Below are positions 19,291-27,682 of a DNA stretch of 64,000 nt, piece by piece. The position numbers and the translations under genes were made by a program. Every line of letters starts with the position of its first letter. Position 1 is the stretch's first letter. The DNA comes from Ectopseudomonas chengduensis (GTDB lineage Bacteria; Pseudomonadota; Gammaproteobacteria; Pseudomonadales; Pseudomonadaceae). Under the pieces are notes generated by a model. That model did not search any database. It worked only from the letters and a program-made list of their open reading frames with translations, and had not been told where the DNA came from. The stretch spans positions 1-64,000 of the forward strand of contig NZ_FMZQ01000004.1 in the NCBI RefSeq assembly GCF_900102635.1, written 5' to 3'.

Positions 19291-20565
19291 ATGACCGCAC
19301 GCAACATCATTCCATTGGCCCTGCTCGGCAGCACGGCTCTGGCCCTGGTTATGCCGACCACCACGCACGCTGCCGGCTTCGTCGAAGACGCCAAGGTCAC
19401 CCTCGGCCTGCGCAACTATTACTTCAACCGCAACTACCTCAACGGCACCGACCCCGTGATCCGCGGTGAGCGCCAGGGCCAGGCCGAGGGCTGGACGCAG
19501 AACTTCATCCTCGATGCCCGCTCCGGTTTCACTCAGGGCACTGTCGGCTTTGGCCTGGATGTGCTCGGTCTGTACAGCATCAAGCTGGACGGCAACCGTG
19601 GCGCCGCCAACACCCAGTTGATGCCGATCCACGATGATGGCCAGGCCGCCGACCAGTTCGGCCGTACTGCCGTAGCTGCCAAGGCCAAGATTTCCAAGAC
19701 CGAACTGAAGGTCGGCGAGTGGTTCGCCGTGCTGCCGATCCTGCGTGCTGACGACGGTCGCTCGCTGCCGCAAACCTTCCAGGGCGCTCAGCTGACTTCC
19801 AACGAGATCGATGGCCTGACCCTGTACGGCGGCCAGTTCTGGAAGAACAGCCAGCGCAACGATGCCAGCCGTGAAGACATGTCGTTCGGTGGCGTGAAGG
19901 GCGACGACTTCAACTTCGGCGGCGGTGAGTACCGCTTCAACGGCAACAACACCATGGTCGGCGTCTGGCACGCGCGCCTGGAAGACGTCTACCAGCAGAG
20001 CTACGTGCAGTTGACCCACAGCCAAGCGGTCGGTGACTGGGTCCTGGGTGCCAACCTTGGCTATGTCACCGGCAAGGAAGAAGGCGCGGCCAAGGCCGGC
20101 AACCTGGACAACAAGGTCTATCAGGGCGCGCTCACTGCCAAGACCGGCAACAACAGCTTCATGGTTGCCTACCAAAAGCTCAGCGGCGACACCAAGTTCA
20201 TGCGCATCGACGGCGCCAGCGGCGGCACTCTGGTCAACGACGGCTTCACCAACAGCTATGACAACCCGGAAGAACGCTCCTGGCAGATCCGCCATGACTA
20301 CAACTTCGCCGGCCTCGGCATTCCCGGCCTGACCCTGATGAACCGCTACGTCAGCGGTAGCAACATCGACGTCTACACCAATGGCGTGAAAACCCGCGAG
20401 AACGCCGAGGAATGGGGCCGCGAATCCGAGCTGGCCTACACCATCCAGGAAGGCACGCTGAAGAACCTCAGCATCCGCTGGCGTAACTCCGACGTGCGCC
20501 GCGACGTGGGTGCCGATCTGCACGAGAACCGTCTGATCTTCAACTATCCGCTGTCGATTCTGTAA
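19291..20565 (+). CDS. outer membrane porin, OprD family
   Basis: A 424-residue precursor with a signal peptide (about residues 1-26, ending THAAG) and alternating beta-strand pattern to a C-terminal strand ending in NYPLSIL. Family signs are GFVEDAKVTLGLRNYYFNR after the signal, SGFTQGTVGFGLDVLGLYSIKLDG, and MPIHDDGQAADQFGR. OprD-family porins are 18-stranded channels for basic amino acids, small organic acids or similar substrates; the sequence does not show which. The ATG at 19291 follows GGGAG. It stands alone with its own promoter and a strong terminator. Confidence 0.92.
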   Translation: MTARNIIPLALLGSTALALVMPTTTHAAGFVEDAKVTLGLRNYYFNRNYLNGTDPVIRGERQGQAEGWTQNFILDARSGFTQGTVGFGLDVLGLYSIKLDGNRGAANTQLMPIHDDGQAADQFGRTAVAAKAKISKTELKVGEWFAVLPILRADDGRSLPQTFQGAQLTSNEIDGLTLYGGQFWKNSQRNDASREDMSFGGVKGDDFNFGGGEYRFNGNNTMVGVWHARLEDVYQQSYVQLTHSQAVGDWVLGANLGYVTGKEEGAAKAGNLDNKVYQGALTAKTGNNSFMVAYQKLSGDTKFMRIDGASGGTLVNDGFTNSYDNPEERSWQIRHDYNFAGLGIPGLTLMNRYVSGSNIDVYTNGVKTRENAEEWGRESELAYTIQEGTLKNLSIRWRNSDVRRDVGADLHENRLIFNYPLSIL

Positions 20566-20618
20566 TACCGGACGCATCACTGCGTCCTATTGACTCCTGT
20601 GTGTTAACGGCACTTTAT

Positions 20619-20645
20619 GCCCGTCCTCGTGACGGGCTTTTTTTT
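20619..20645 (+). terminator. rho-independent terminator after the porin gene
   Basis: A stem GCCCGTC/GACGGGC with loop CTCGT is followed by eight T residues, 54 bp after the porin stop. Confidence 0.92.
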
Positions 20646-20712
20646 GCCTGTGATAGCGCAGGCCCTATAGGGTGCCCGTGCGCACCGGCTCGAATGCCGC
20701 AGGGTGCACCCC

Positions 20713-21840
20713 CTATCTCAAGGTGGCGACCATCTGCGCCAGCACGGTCAACACATCCTGCCCCAGCTTCTGCGAGCGTGCGCCATTCCAGCCGGTGCAT
20801 GGCTGCGGGTTGTCATCGTGGTCCTTGAACGGCATCTCGATGGTGAACGACAGGCAATCGAAGGCCTGGCCGACGGCGTTGCAGGCGAGAGTCAGGTTGG
20901 CTTGACCCGGCTCGTCACGCGGATAACCGAAACGGGTCTGAAACTCTGCGCCGATACCAACCAGACGATTGCGGAAGTCTTCTTCCAGCGCAGCCAACCG
21001 TGGGGTGTAGCCCGGATTGCCCTCGCAACCGGCGGTGAACACGTGAGGGATCTCTTCGTCGCCGTGGATATCGAGGAACAGGTCAACGCCAATACGCTGC
21101 ATATGCTGCAACACGAACAGCACCTCGGGGCTGCGCTCGGAACTGGCCGACTGCCAGGCGCGATTGAGGTCCTGCCCGGCATGGTTGGTACGTAGGTGCC
21201 CGCGGAAGGCGCCGTCCGGGTTCATGTTCGGCACCAGATAGAACTCTGCCTCGGCCAACAGCGCGGCGATCTCGGCATCCTGCGGATTCTGCAAACGCTC
21301 GATCAGCCCCTCCATGAACCACTCGGCCATGTGCTCACCCGGATGCTGCTGGGCGATGATCCACAGTTTGCGCGCAGCGCCAGCCTGGCCACCGATGCGC
21401 AGTAGCTGGATATCACGGCCTTCCAGGCTTCTACCGCTGGCAACCAGTTCAGCGCCGCGCTCCAGCGCGTTGGCGATCAGGCGTTCATGCCGCGCTCGTG
21501 GGTAGGGCTCGAAATAAGCGAACCAGGCGCGCTCGTGCTCGGCCTGCAACTCGAAGTGCAGTTGCCCGTCCTCATAACGGGTGGGCACGCGAAACCAGTC
21601 CTGCTGATCGTAGCTGGCCACCGCTTGGTAACCGTCCCAGGCGCGGTTGTAGGCCGACTGCCCGGCATTGGTCAGGCAGAAGCCATAACCCTGGCCAGGT
21701 TGTAGACCATCGACCTGAAAGTGAAACCACTGGAAATGGTGGCTGTTGAGGTCCGGCCGCATGGCCAGCAGTACGCGCTGCGGGTCGCTGGCGTCGACGA
21801 CCTGAATGTTGCCACTGTCGAAATCCGCACTGATCTTCAT
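20713..21840 (-). CDS. M14-family zinc carboxypeptidase (cytosolic type)
   Basis: A 375-residue protein without signal peptide. An N-terminal beta domain (about 1-120) typical of cytosolic carboxypeptidase-like M14 enzymes precedes the catalytic domain, with zinc ligands in QQHPGEHMAEWF (about 165-176, H-x2-E) and the His of LDIHGDEEIPH (about 256-266), the substrate-binding NMNPDGAFRGHLRTNHAGQDLNR, and a glutamate in FTIEMPFKDH near the C-terminus. It should trim C-terminal residues from peptides or proteins in the cytoplasm. GAGG precedes the ATG. Its end lies near weak repeat sequence (20667-20720) related to the GTAGGGTG family. Confidence 0.88.
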   Translation of the reverse strand: MKISADFDSGNIQVVDASDPQRVLLAMRPDLNSHHFQWFHFQVDGLQPGQGYGFCLTNAGQSAYNRAWDGYQAVASYDQQDWFRVPTRYEDGQLHFELQAEHERAWFAYFEPYPRARHERLIANALERGAELVASGRSLEGRDIQLLRIGGQAGAARKLWIIAQQHPGEHMAEWFMEGLIERLQNPQDAEIAALLAEAEFYLVPNMNPDGAFRGHLRTNHAGQDLNRAWQSASSERSPEVLFVLQHMQRIGVDLFLDIHGDEEIPHVFTAGCEGNPGYTPRLAALEEDFRNRLVGIGAEFQTRFGYPRDEPGQANLTLACNAVGQAFDCLSFTIEMPFKDHDDNPQPCTGWNGARSQKLGQDVLTVLAQMVATLR

Positions 21841-21994
21841 GACTGCCTCGTAAGCGAAACCAGCGCTCAGGATTGCAGTTCATGACGCGAGTGTGAAGTC
21901 GCACCGCGACAGACTGATCAACGACAGCGAACTATGGTGGCCAGGGTCAGCCTAATAGCGACTTGCCCTGTTTCCCGACTACGGAGTTTCTGCC

Positions 21995-22528
21995 ATGCCC
22001 AGCCCGATCAACCTGCGTCACGCTACCACTGCCCTGCTCGCCATCGCGTTGCTGGCGGGCTGCGCCGGGCGTGAACCAGACTCCAGCGCGCCGGAAAAAC
22101 AGCCACAGGTGGAACAGCCCATCACCCAGACCGAGCAGGATCAGCTGCGCCAGCGGGCCCAGCGTGGTGATCTGGAAAGCCAGTTCCAGCTCGGCAGCAG
22201 CTACTTCGTCGGCCAGCCGGAGAAGAACCTCAAGCAGGCCGAGTACTGGTGGAAGCAGGCCGCCGACAAGGGTCATGCCATGGCGGCGGTCAGCCTGGCC
22301 TATCTCTATACCGGCCGCGACGCCCCTGAGTTCGCCAACCAGCGCGACATGCTCAAGTATCTCAACCAGTCAGCCGCTGCGGGCAACCCGATGGCGCAGC
22401 ATGTATTGGGCAACCTCTACCGTCGCGGTGAAGGCGGCGTACCACGCGACCCTGACCAGGCCCAGCGCCTGTACCAGAGCGCCTGCCAGCAGCGCTACGA
22501 GCCTTCCTGCGCGGCGCTGGGCCAGTAG
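21995..22528 (+). CDS. Sel1-repeat lipoprotein
   Basis: A 177-residue predicted outer-membrane lipoprotein: lipobox LLAGC (Cys at about residue 24), a Pro/Glu/Gln-rich linker, then three or four Sel1-like helical repeats (AQRGDLESQFQLGSSYF, AADKGHAMAAVSLAYLY, AAAGNPMAQHVLGNLY, and a last partial unit). Sel1 repeats mediate protein-protein contacts; no specific partner is apparent. It converges on the VOC gene with a 10 bp gap. Confidence 0.85.
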   Translation: MPSPINLRHATTALLAIALLAGCAGREPDSSAPEKQPQVEQPITQTEQDQLRQRAQRGDLESQFQLGSSYFVGQPEKNLKQAEYWWKQAADKGHAMAAVSLAYLYTGRDAPEFANQRDMLKYLNQSAAAGNPMAQHVLGNLYRRGEGGVPRDPDQAQRLYQSACQQRYEPSCAALGQ

Positions 22529-22538
22529 TGACGAAGGT

Positions 22539-22922
22539 TCAGACGTAACAGGCCACCTCGACGTTGTAGCCATCGGGGTCAAGCACGAAGGCGGCGTAGT
22601 AACCATATTCTTCGCGCAGGCCGGGCCGGCCATTGTCTTCGCCACCGGCCTGCAACGCCGCGGCATGGAAGGCTTGCACTGTCGCCTGGCTGTCGACACG
22701 CAGGCAAAAATGCGTCAGCGGCTCGCACTGGCCACGCCCGGGGACGGCACTGAGCAGGTAAAGCACGGCCTGCTCCTCGGCCTGCGGACCGAAGCCGGCG
22801 GCCAACCCCGCGCCATGCTCGCCGTCGTATTTCAACTCGTAGCCCAAAGGCGCCAGGGCCGCCTGATACCAGGCGCGACTGCGGCGAAAGTTGGCCACGG
22901 TGATACAAAGATGGTCGATCAT
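22539..22922 (-). CDS. VOC (glyoxalase/dioxygenase fold) family protein
   Basis: A 127-residue protein of the vicinal-oxygen-chelate fold: MIDHLCITVANFRRSRAWYQ at the N-terminus, THFCLRVDSQ in the middle and FVLDPDGYNVEVACY at the end, giving the paired beta-alpha-beta3 units and the usual His/Glu metal ligands. The reaction cannot be deduced. GAGG precedes the ATG. It lies 20 bp downstream of the glutathione S-transferase gene and probably shares its mRNA, which fits a detoxification role. Confidence 0.88.
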   Translation of the reverse strand: MIDHLCITVANFRRSRAWYQAALAPLGYELKYDGEHGAGLAAGFGPQAEEQAVLYLLSAVPGRGQCEPLTHFCLRVDSQATVQAFHAAALQAGGEDNGRPGLREEYGYYAAFVLDPDGYNVEVACYV

Positions 22923-22942
22923 CGAAACCTCACCATAGGTTT

Positions 22943-23653
22943 TCAGGCTGCGCACAGCCCTTCGCGCAGTTGTTGGAAGCCCACATGGCCGAGGAAGCCG
23001 CCAGCGCCCTCAACCGTCATGCCCTGCTCGATCGCATGAGCGAAACGCGCCGCCGGATCGTTGGCGAGTCGAGCCAGGTGGCGGGCCAGATGCGGGTAGT
23101 CGTGTCGCAGATCGAACAACTGGTGGTAGTCGACCCAGCGGCCGACACCGCTCAGGTAGGCGTCCGCCAGACTGCGTCGCTGCCCCAGCAGCCAGTCGCG
23201 CTCGCTGAGCAGCCGATCGAGATAACGACAGCCCGCCATCACCTGCTCTGCGCCGAGGCTGCGCAACAGCTCGCGCTGCGGCTCGTCCAGCTCAGCCTTT
23301 TCATAAGCCAACCACAGCGGGTTGAAGGCGGAGAAAAAGTCGGTCACCAGGTAGGACAGCATCTGGTTGAGTGCATCGAATTCATCGCTGCCCTGGCGTG
23401 GGCCCAGCGGCGTATCCACCGACCGCGCCGCCAGGTTCAGGAGAATGGCCAGGCTCTCGCTCAGGAACTCGCCGTTCTCCAGCAGCAGTGCGGGCGTCTG
23501 ATAGAGCGGGTTGATCCGCTCGAAAAGCGGGTCCCAGGGTTGCTCGAGCATCTCGACCCGGCACAGGCGATAAGGTTGGCCGAGCCACTCGAGGGCTACG
23601 ATCGAGCCGAACGAACAGCCTTGCGGAACGCCGTAGAACAGTATCGGTTGCAT
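22943..23653 (-). CDS. glutathione S-transferase family protein
   Basis: A 236-residue cytoplasmic protein. The N-terminal thioredoxin-like domain (about 1-80) holds YGVPQGCSFGSIVALEWLG and the glutathione-contacting NPLYQTPALLLENGEFLSESLAI, and a helical C-terminal domain has WLLGQRRSLADAYL. It should conjugate or reduce electrophiles using glutathione. The start at 23653 follows AAGGAG. First gene of a pair with the VOC gene; divergent from the WYL regulator at 23844. Confidence 0.9.
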   Translation of the reverse strand: MQPILFYGVPQGCSFGSIVALEWLGQPYRLCRVEMLEQPWDPLFERINPLYQTPALLLENGEFLSESLAILLNLAARSVDTPLGPRQGSDEFDALNQMLSYLVTDFFSAFNPLWLAYEKAELDEPQRELLRSLGAEQVMAGCRYLDRLLSERDWLLGQRRSLADAYLSGVGRWVDYHQLFDLRHDYPHLARHLARLANDPAARFAHAIEQGMTVEGAGGFLGHVGFQQLREGLCAA

Positions 23654-23843
23654 AAGGGTTGCTCCTTGTCTGCTGGTGGCCGACACGCCTTTAGCGTCGA
23701 CCTACCTCCAGACTAAGAGCCAATTAGGCTATATTCCGCCCTAATAAAATCGCCTAGCGCTGTTTTTTGTTGAGTGCGCGCGCAGCAAGACAGCCAGGGG
23801 GTTGATCGGTGCGCACAGCGCCCCCTACGGAGCCTGCGATCCC

Positions 23844-24794
23844 ATGAACAGCCCCACCACCCGCGTGCTCGCCCTGCTGGAGCTGCTGCAAAGCCATGGC
23901 CAGCTCAGCGGCCGCGAACTGGCCGAGCGCCTCGAGGTGGACGGCCGCACCCTGCGCCGTTACATCCGCCATCTGGAGGACCTGGGGATTCCGGTGACCA
24001 GCGAGCGCGGCCGGCACGGTGGTTACCGCCTGGTGGCCGGTTTCAAGCTGCCGCCCTTGATGTTCACTGCTGAGGAGGCCCAGGCGGTGGCGCTGGGCCT
24101 GCTGGCGACGGCCAATCTGGGCCTGGCAGAAACCGCCATGGCGGTGGCCAGTGCCCGCGCCAAGCTGGAGCGGGTCATGCCCAAGGGGCTGCAGCAGCGG
24201 GTGCGCGCCCTGAGCCAGAGCGCCATCCTGGATCTGCCGCGCAGCCGCGCCAATGGCGACCAGCAACTGCTGGCCGAACTCGCCGCTGCCGCCGAGGCGC
24301 GCCGTCAGGTGCGGGTGAGCTATTGCAGCGATCAGGGCCAATGCAGCGAGCGCGAGGTCGACCCCTACGGTTTGGTTTTCCGCCAGGGCTTCTGGTACCT
24401 GAGCGGCTACTGCCACCTGCGCCAGGCGGTACGTTCTTTCCGCCTGGACCGCCTGCGCGAAGTGCGCGCCCTGGAGAGCCACTTCGAGCGGCCGGAAGCC
24501 TTCGATGCCGCCGCCCACCTCAATACCAGCATCGCCACCCTGCCACGGGCCTACCCGGTGAGTATCCAGCTGCACACCGACCTCGCCGGTGCCATCGCCG
24601 AACTGGGGAGCAACGCTGGTCTACTGATGCCCGAAGGCAACAGCGTGCGCCTGACCACCAGCACCGACAGCCCGACCTGGTTCGCTCGCCTGCTGCTACG
24701 CCTGTCCTTCGACTTCACCATCGAACAGCCGGTCGAGTTGCGTGAGGCCGTACGCCAGCAGGCGCAACGCATGCTGGAACTGGTCGCGCGCTAA
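23844..24794 (+). CDS. YafY-type transcriptional regulator with WYL domain
   Basis: A 316-residue regulator: an N-terminal winged HTH (LALLELLQSHGQLSGRELAERLEVDGRTLRRYIRHLEDLG, about 7-46) and a C-terminal WYL domain (about 140-220, DPYGLVFRQGFWYLSGYCHLRQAVRSFRLDRLRE) plus a WCX extension. WYL domains sense small ligands or nucleic acids. The ATG at 23844 is the first that gives a normal N-terminus. In other genomes such regulators sit with YCII, DUF899 and SnoaL-like genes, as here, so it may control the convergent operon 24826-26461 or the divergent GST pair. Confidence 0.88.
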   Translation: MNSPTTRVLALLELLQSHGQLSGRELAERLEVDGRTLRRYIRHLEDLGIPVTSERGRHGGYRLVAGFKLPPLMFTAEEAQAVALGLLATANLGLAETAMAVASARAKLERVMPKGLQQRVRALSQSAILDLPRSRANGDQQLLAELAAAAEARRQVRVSYCSDQGQCSEREVDPYGLVFRQGFWYLSGYCHLRQAVRSFRLDRLREVRALESHFERPEAFDAAAHLNTSIATLPRAYPVSIQLHTDLAGAIAELGSNAGLLMPEGNSVRLTTSTDSPTWFARLLLRLSFDFTIEQPVELREAVRQQAQRMLELVAR

Positions 24795-24825
24795 GGATGG
24801 TCTGGTACGGCACAGCCCCTGCTCG

Positions 24826-25248
24826 CTAGGGCTGCAGATCGAACAGCGCCTTGCCGCTTTCCATGTCGCTCGGGGCAGAGAAATGCTCGTGGAAGATCAG
24901 CCAGCGGCCGCCCTGGCGGCGCAGGCACTGGGTCACGCGCATCCAGCAGGTCTCCAGCTCGCCCTTTTCATTGCTGCCGCCGCAATGCAGCAGGTAATGG
25001 GTCACGCCCAGATCGCCGCTGGCAGTGAAGGTCGGCTCGTGCGGTTCGAACATCCCCGGGCCACTGCACATCTCCATACAGGCCTGCCAATGCGCCTGGT
25101 ACGCCGGGCGCCCCTGAAAACGCAACGGGCCGATGGCATCGTAGGACACCACGTCCTCGACGTAGTGACTCATGATGCGCGCCACGTCCTTGCTGCGGCA
25201 GGCTTCGGTCCAGTCGTTCAGGGCATCTTGCAATTCGTGCTGACTCAT
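24826..25248 (-). CDS. SnoaL-like / NTF2-fold protein
   Basis: A 140-residue cone-shaped NTF2-like protein: LQDALNDWTEACRSKDVARIMSHYVEDVVSYD at the N-terminus and GGRWLIFHEHFSAP near the C-terminus are typical of the YybH/SgcJ group (ketosteroid isomerase-like). No catalytic function can be assigned. The start at 25248 follows AAGGAG; an upstream extension to 25395 overlaps the neighbour and is Arg/Pro-rich noise. Last gene of a three-gene operon, 22 bp after the DUF899 gene. Confidence 0.85.
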   Translation of the reverse strand: MSQHELQDALNDWTEACRSKDVARIMSHYVEDVVSYDAIGPLRFQGRPAYQAHWQACMEMCSGPGMFEPHEPTFTASGDLGVTHYLLHCGGSNEKGELETCWMRVTQCLRRQGGRWLIFHEHFSAPSDMESGKALFDLQP

Positions 25249-25270
25249 GTCGTTTCTCCTTCGCTGAGGT

Positions 25271-26053
25271 TCAGGCCTTGTGGCCGCAGCAGTCGTGGGT
25301 GGGCGCGGTCTGTTCGTACTCGTCGTGCAGGCGCGTCCAGTTGAGCCCCTTGCCGTCCAGATCGGGCATACCATCCCAACCCTCGCCGCGGCCAAAAGGC
25401 GTGAAGTCGAGGAAATGGAAACTGCTCATCAGCATCTCCACGCCTCGGCCATAGGTGGAATAGGTGTGGTAGATCTGCCCGCCGTCGCGCAGGAACACGC
25501 TGATACCGGGCTGCTCGCCCTGGATGTGATAGGTCAGGCCCAAGCGCTCGAGCTCGTCCTTGTCGCGGTAGTTGTATTCGACCGGCGCGACCTGCTCGTC
25601 GGTGGTGGCGTGGTAGTCGTAATTGAAGCGACTGCCGTAGGAGCTATACCAGGGCAGGGTCCAGCCCATGCGCCGTTTGAACGCCTCGAGATCGGCCAAG
25701 GGCGCGCGCGAGACCAGCACCAGGTTGGTGTCGCGGGCATGCAGGTGGGACTGGTGGCCGATGTTGTCCACCAGGCAGGAACAGCCGTCGCAGCCCTCGC
25801 CGCGATCCATGTGGTACATGAAGTGGTAGACGATCAGCTGGCTGCGCCCGTGGAACAGCGCCTCCAGACCGACTTCGCCCTGCGGGCCGTCGAAGCGGTA
25901 ATCCTCTTCCACCAACACCATGGGCAGGGCACGGCGGGCGCGGTTGAGCGCGTCACGTTGGCGGGTCAGCGCCTTTTCCTGCTCGAGCAGCGCCTTGCGA
26001 GCGGCCAGCCATTGCTCACGCGTGGCGACCTCGGGGACATAGTGGCGATCCAT
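25271..26053 (-). CDS. DUF899 thioredoxin-like protein
   Basis: A 260-residue protein of the DUF899 family, a thioredoxin-like fold. Visible signs are LPMVLVEEDYRFDGPQGEV (about 43-61), LIVYHFMYHMDRGEGCDGCSCLVDNIGH (about 73-100) with a CxxCxC cluster, and MSSFHFLDFTPFGRGE in the C-terminal part. Function is unknown; redox or resistance roles are only suggestions. GGGAGAACC precedes the ATG. Middle gene of the YCII-DUF899-SnoaL operon. Confidence 0.88.
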   Translation of the reverse strand: MDRHYVPEVATREQWLAARKALLEQEKALTRQRDALNRARRALPMVLVEEDYRFDGPQGEVGLEALFHGRSQLIVYHFMYHMDRGEGCDGCSCLVDNIGHQSHLHARDTNLVLVSRAPLADLEAFKRRMGWTLPWYSSYGSRFNYDYHATTDEQVAPVEYNYRDKDELERLGLTYHIQGEQPGISVFLRDGGQIYHTYSTYGRGVEMLMSSFHFLDFTPFGRGEGWDGMPDLDGKGLNWTRLHDEYEQTAPTHDCCGHKA

Positions 26054-26086
26054 AGCGGTTCTCCCTGTTGATCGAGCCTTGCCGGC

Positions 26087-26461
26087 TCAGTGCTGAGCGG
26101 CCTGCAGCTGCGCCGGCTGGATATCCAGCTCGCGCACCGGGCGCACTTCCACGCAGCCGACACGGGCGGCGGGGATGTGCCCGGCGAGCTGGATGGCCTC
26201 GTTGAGGTCACGCGCCTCCACCAGATAGAAGCCGGCCAGTTGCTCCTTGGTTTCGGCGAAGGGGCCGTCGGTGATCGCCAGCTTGCCGCCGCGCATGCGC
26301 ACGGTGGTGGCGGTCTGCACCGATTGCAGCGCCTCGGCGGCGAGCATGCGCCCGCTCTCCTGAACCGAGTTGGCGTAGGCGAAGCATTCGCTGTCATGCG
26401 GGCTGTCGGGGGAGCTGTGCAGCTCCTGTTCGTTGGCGTAGACGAGGCAGAGGTATTTCAT
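26087..26461 (-). CDS. YCII-domain protein
   Basis: A 124-residue ferredoxin-like-fold protein of the YciI family: MKYLCLVYANEQEL at the N-terminus, then TTVRMRGGKLAITDGPFAETKEQLAGFYLVEARDLNEA (about 51-88), the DGPFAETKE motif being the hallmark. The group is often paired with ECF sigma factors or WYL regulators; none of its substrates is certain. The start at 26461 follows GGAG. First gene of the operon that continues with DUF899 and SnoaL-like genes. Confidence 0.88.
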   Translation of the reverse strand: MKYLCLVYANEQELHSSPDSPHDSECFAYANSVQESGRMLAAEALQSVQTATTVRMRGGKLAITDGPFAETKEQLAGFYLVEARDLNEAIQLAGHIPAARVGCVEVRPVRELDIQPAQLQAAQH

Positions 26462-26559
26462 GACGCACTCCAGTTCCTTGGCGGGTGGGTACTGGATAGT
26501 CGAACGCAGCGAGCGCATTTCGACATTGGCCGCAAAAACATCACAGAAGCCGACGAACG

Positions 26560-26652
26560 GTAGGGTGCGCCGTGCGCATCAGCCTCTCCGTAGTCCTCGC
26601 GCACTGGCGATTCACAGTCTGCCGGCGACCTCGGTGCGCGCAGCGCACTCTA
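26560..26652. repeat. intergenic palindrome, GTAGGGTG family
   Basis: Left arm GTAGGGTGCGCCGTGCGCAT, right arm GTGCGCGCAGCGCACTCTAC. The right arm overlaps the stop codon (TAG at 26652-26650) of the UTRA regulator gene. Confidence 0.7.
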
Positions 26653-27366
26653 CTCGGGGACTTCGACGCTGACGTGAATGGCGTCGTGGCGCCAGAACTC
26701 CAGGTCGCAGTCGATGATGCGTCCGTGCTGATCGCGGTTGACCCGGGTGATGCGCAGCGCCGGGCTGCCGGGCGCCACCTTGAGGCTGGCGGCGGCTTCG
26801 GCGTGCAGCGCGGTGGGTACCATGTCGAAGCGCACGCGACCGTAGTGGATGCCGTACTCGCTGGCATACAGGTCGGTCAGCGAGCGAGTCAGGTCGAACT
26901 CAAGAATGCCGGGGAAGTAGGCCGGATTCAGGTAGTGCTCGACATACAGCACCAGGCGCCCGTCGATGCGCCGCGCGCGGCACACCTGATAGACGCTCGA
27001 CAGTGCCGGCAGCTCCAGCACCTGACAGATCTGCGCGGAGGCCGGCATCAAGCGCGCACTCAGGACCTCGGTAGCCGGTACCCGCCCCTGCTCGGCGACC
27101 ATGGCGTGGAAGTGGGTACGTACCAGAGGGTTGTAGGCCACCCGTTGCGGCGAAACGAACCAGCCACGACGCTCCTCGCGATAGACCAGCCCCTGCGCCT
27201 CCAACTGGCCGAGCGCCTCGCGCAGGGTGATGCGCGTGGTATCGAACAACTCACTGAGCTTGCGCTCGGCCGGCAACTTGCTGCCGGAGGGCAACAGGCC
27301 CCGGTCGATCTGCTCCTGCAACGCGCGGCAGATGATGGTGACGGCCCGTGGCGCTTCTTCGCGCAT
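26650..27366 (-). CDS. GntR/HutC-family regulator with UTRA domain
   Basis: A 238-residue regulator: a winged HTH (GSKLPAERKLSELFDTTRITLREALGQLEAQGLVYREERRGWFV, about 26-69) and a UTRA ligand-binding domain (about 85-235, with VYQVCRARRIDGRLVLYVEHYLNP and FDMVPTALHAEAAASLKV). It resembles the PhnF/PhnR regulators of phosphonate genes. Divergently transcribed from the transport and hydrolase operon at 27683, it most likely represses it and senses its substrate. GGGGA precedes the ATG at 27366. Two palindromes fit a HutC-type operator, and a Pho box lies upstream on this strand. Confidence 0.9.
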   Translation of the reverse strand: MREEAPRAVTIICRALQEQIDRGLLPSGSKLPAERKLSELFDTTRITLREALGQLEAQGLVYREERRGWFVSPQRVAYNPLVRTHFHAMVAEQGRVPATEVLSARLMPASAQICQVLELPALSSVYQVCRARRIDGRLVLYVEHYLNPAYFPGILEFDLTRSLTDLYASEYGIHYGRVRFDMVPTALHAEAAASLKVAPGSPALRITRVNRDQHGRIIDCDLEFWRHDAIHVSVEVPE

Positions 27367-27381
27367 CAAAATTTCCCCTTT

Positions 27382-27393
27382 TGGACTAGTCCA
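27382..27393. promoter_or_regulatory. operator-like palindrome upstream of the UTRA regulator
   Basis: TGGACTAGTCCA is a perfect 12 bp palindrome, 15 bp before the regulator start codon. It resembles the TGGTnTAGACCA operators of PhnF-type regulators and could mediate autoregulation. Confidence 0.55.
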
Positions 27394-27435
27394 GCCCCAT
27401 GACAGGGCAAAAGTCACTCGCTCAGACGGGTTACA

Positions 27436-27469
27436 AGACTAGGCAGTCTAGATGACTGATAGATGACAG
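27436..27469 (-). promoter_or_regulatory. Pho box and -10 driving the UTRA regulator
   Basis: On the minus strand CTGTCAT-CTAT-CAGTCAT (27469-27452) matches the PhoB box (two CTGTCAT heptamers, 4 bp apart) at 13 of 14 positions. Ten bases further on lies TAGTCT (27441-27436) as a -10, the same arrangement as in the divergent promoter at 27597. Confidence 0.8.
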
Positions 27470-27596
27470 CCATGCTGCAAGCACGCCGCATGCCACTGTC
27501 ACATCCACTCAAGGCCCGCGAAATCAGCCACTTATCCATGGTCTACGCTTGATGAGCGCGCCAGCTGACTGCACCTAGACATCTGCCACCCATGGC

Positions 27597-27630
27597 CGGA
27601 CATAAAACTGTCATCGAAGGCGCTTAGATT
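27597..27630 (+). promoter_or_regulatory. Pho box and -10 driving the organophosphorus operon
   Basis: CGGACAT-AAAA-CTGTCAT (27597-27614) matches the PhoB box at 12 of 14 heptamer positions with an A-rich spacer. TAGATT (27625-27630) follows 10 bases later as the -10. It places the operon at 27683-32906 under phosphate-starvation control. Confidence 0.8.
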
Positions 27631-27644
27631 GGCTCGGGTATTGC

Positions 27645-27656
27645 TGATCTAGACCA
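27645..27656. promoter_or_regulatory. operator-like palindrome just after the operon start site
   Basis: TGATCTAGACCA lies 15 bp beyond the -10, so in the first bases of the transcript. It differs by one base from TGGTCTAGACCA, a HutC/PhnF-type operator, and is a plausible repressor block for the UTRA regulator. Confidence 0.55.
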
Positions 27657-27682
27657 ACACTCTCACTGCAAAGGAGTTTCCA

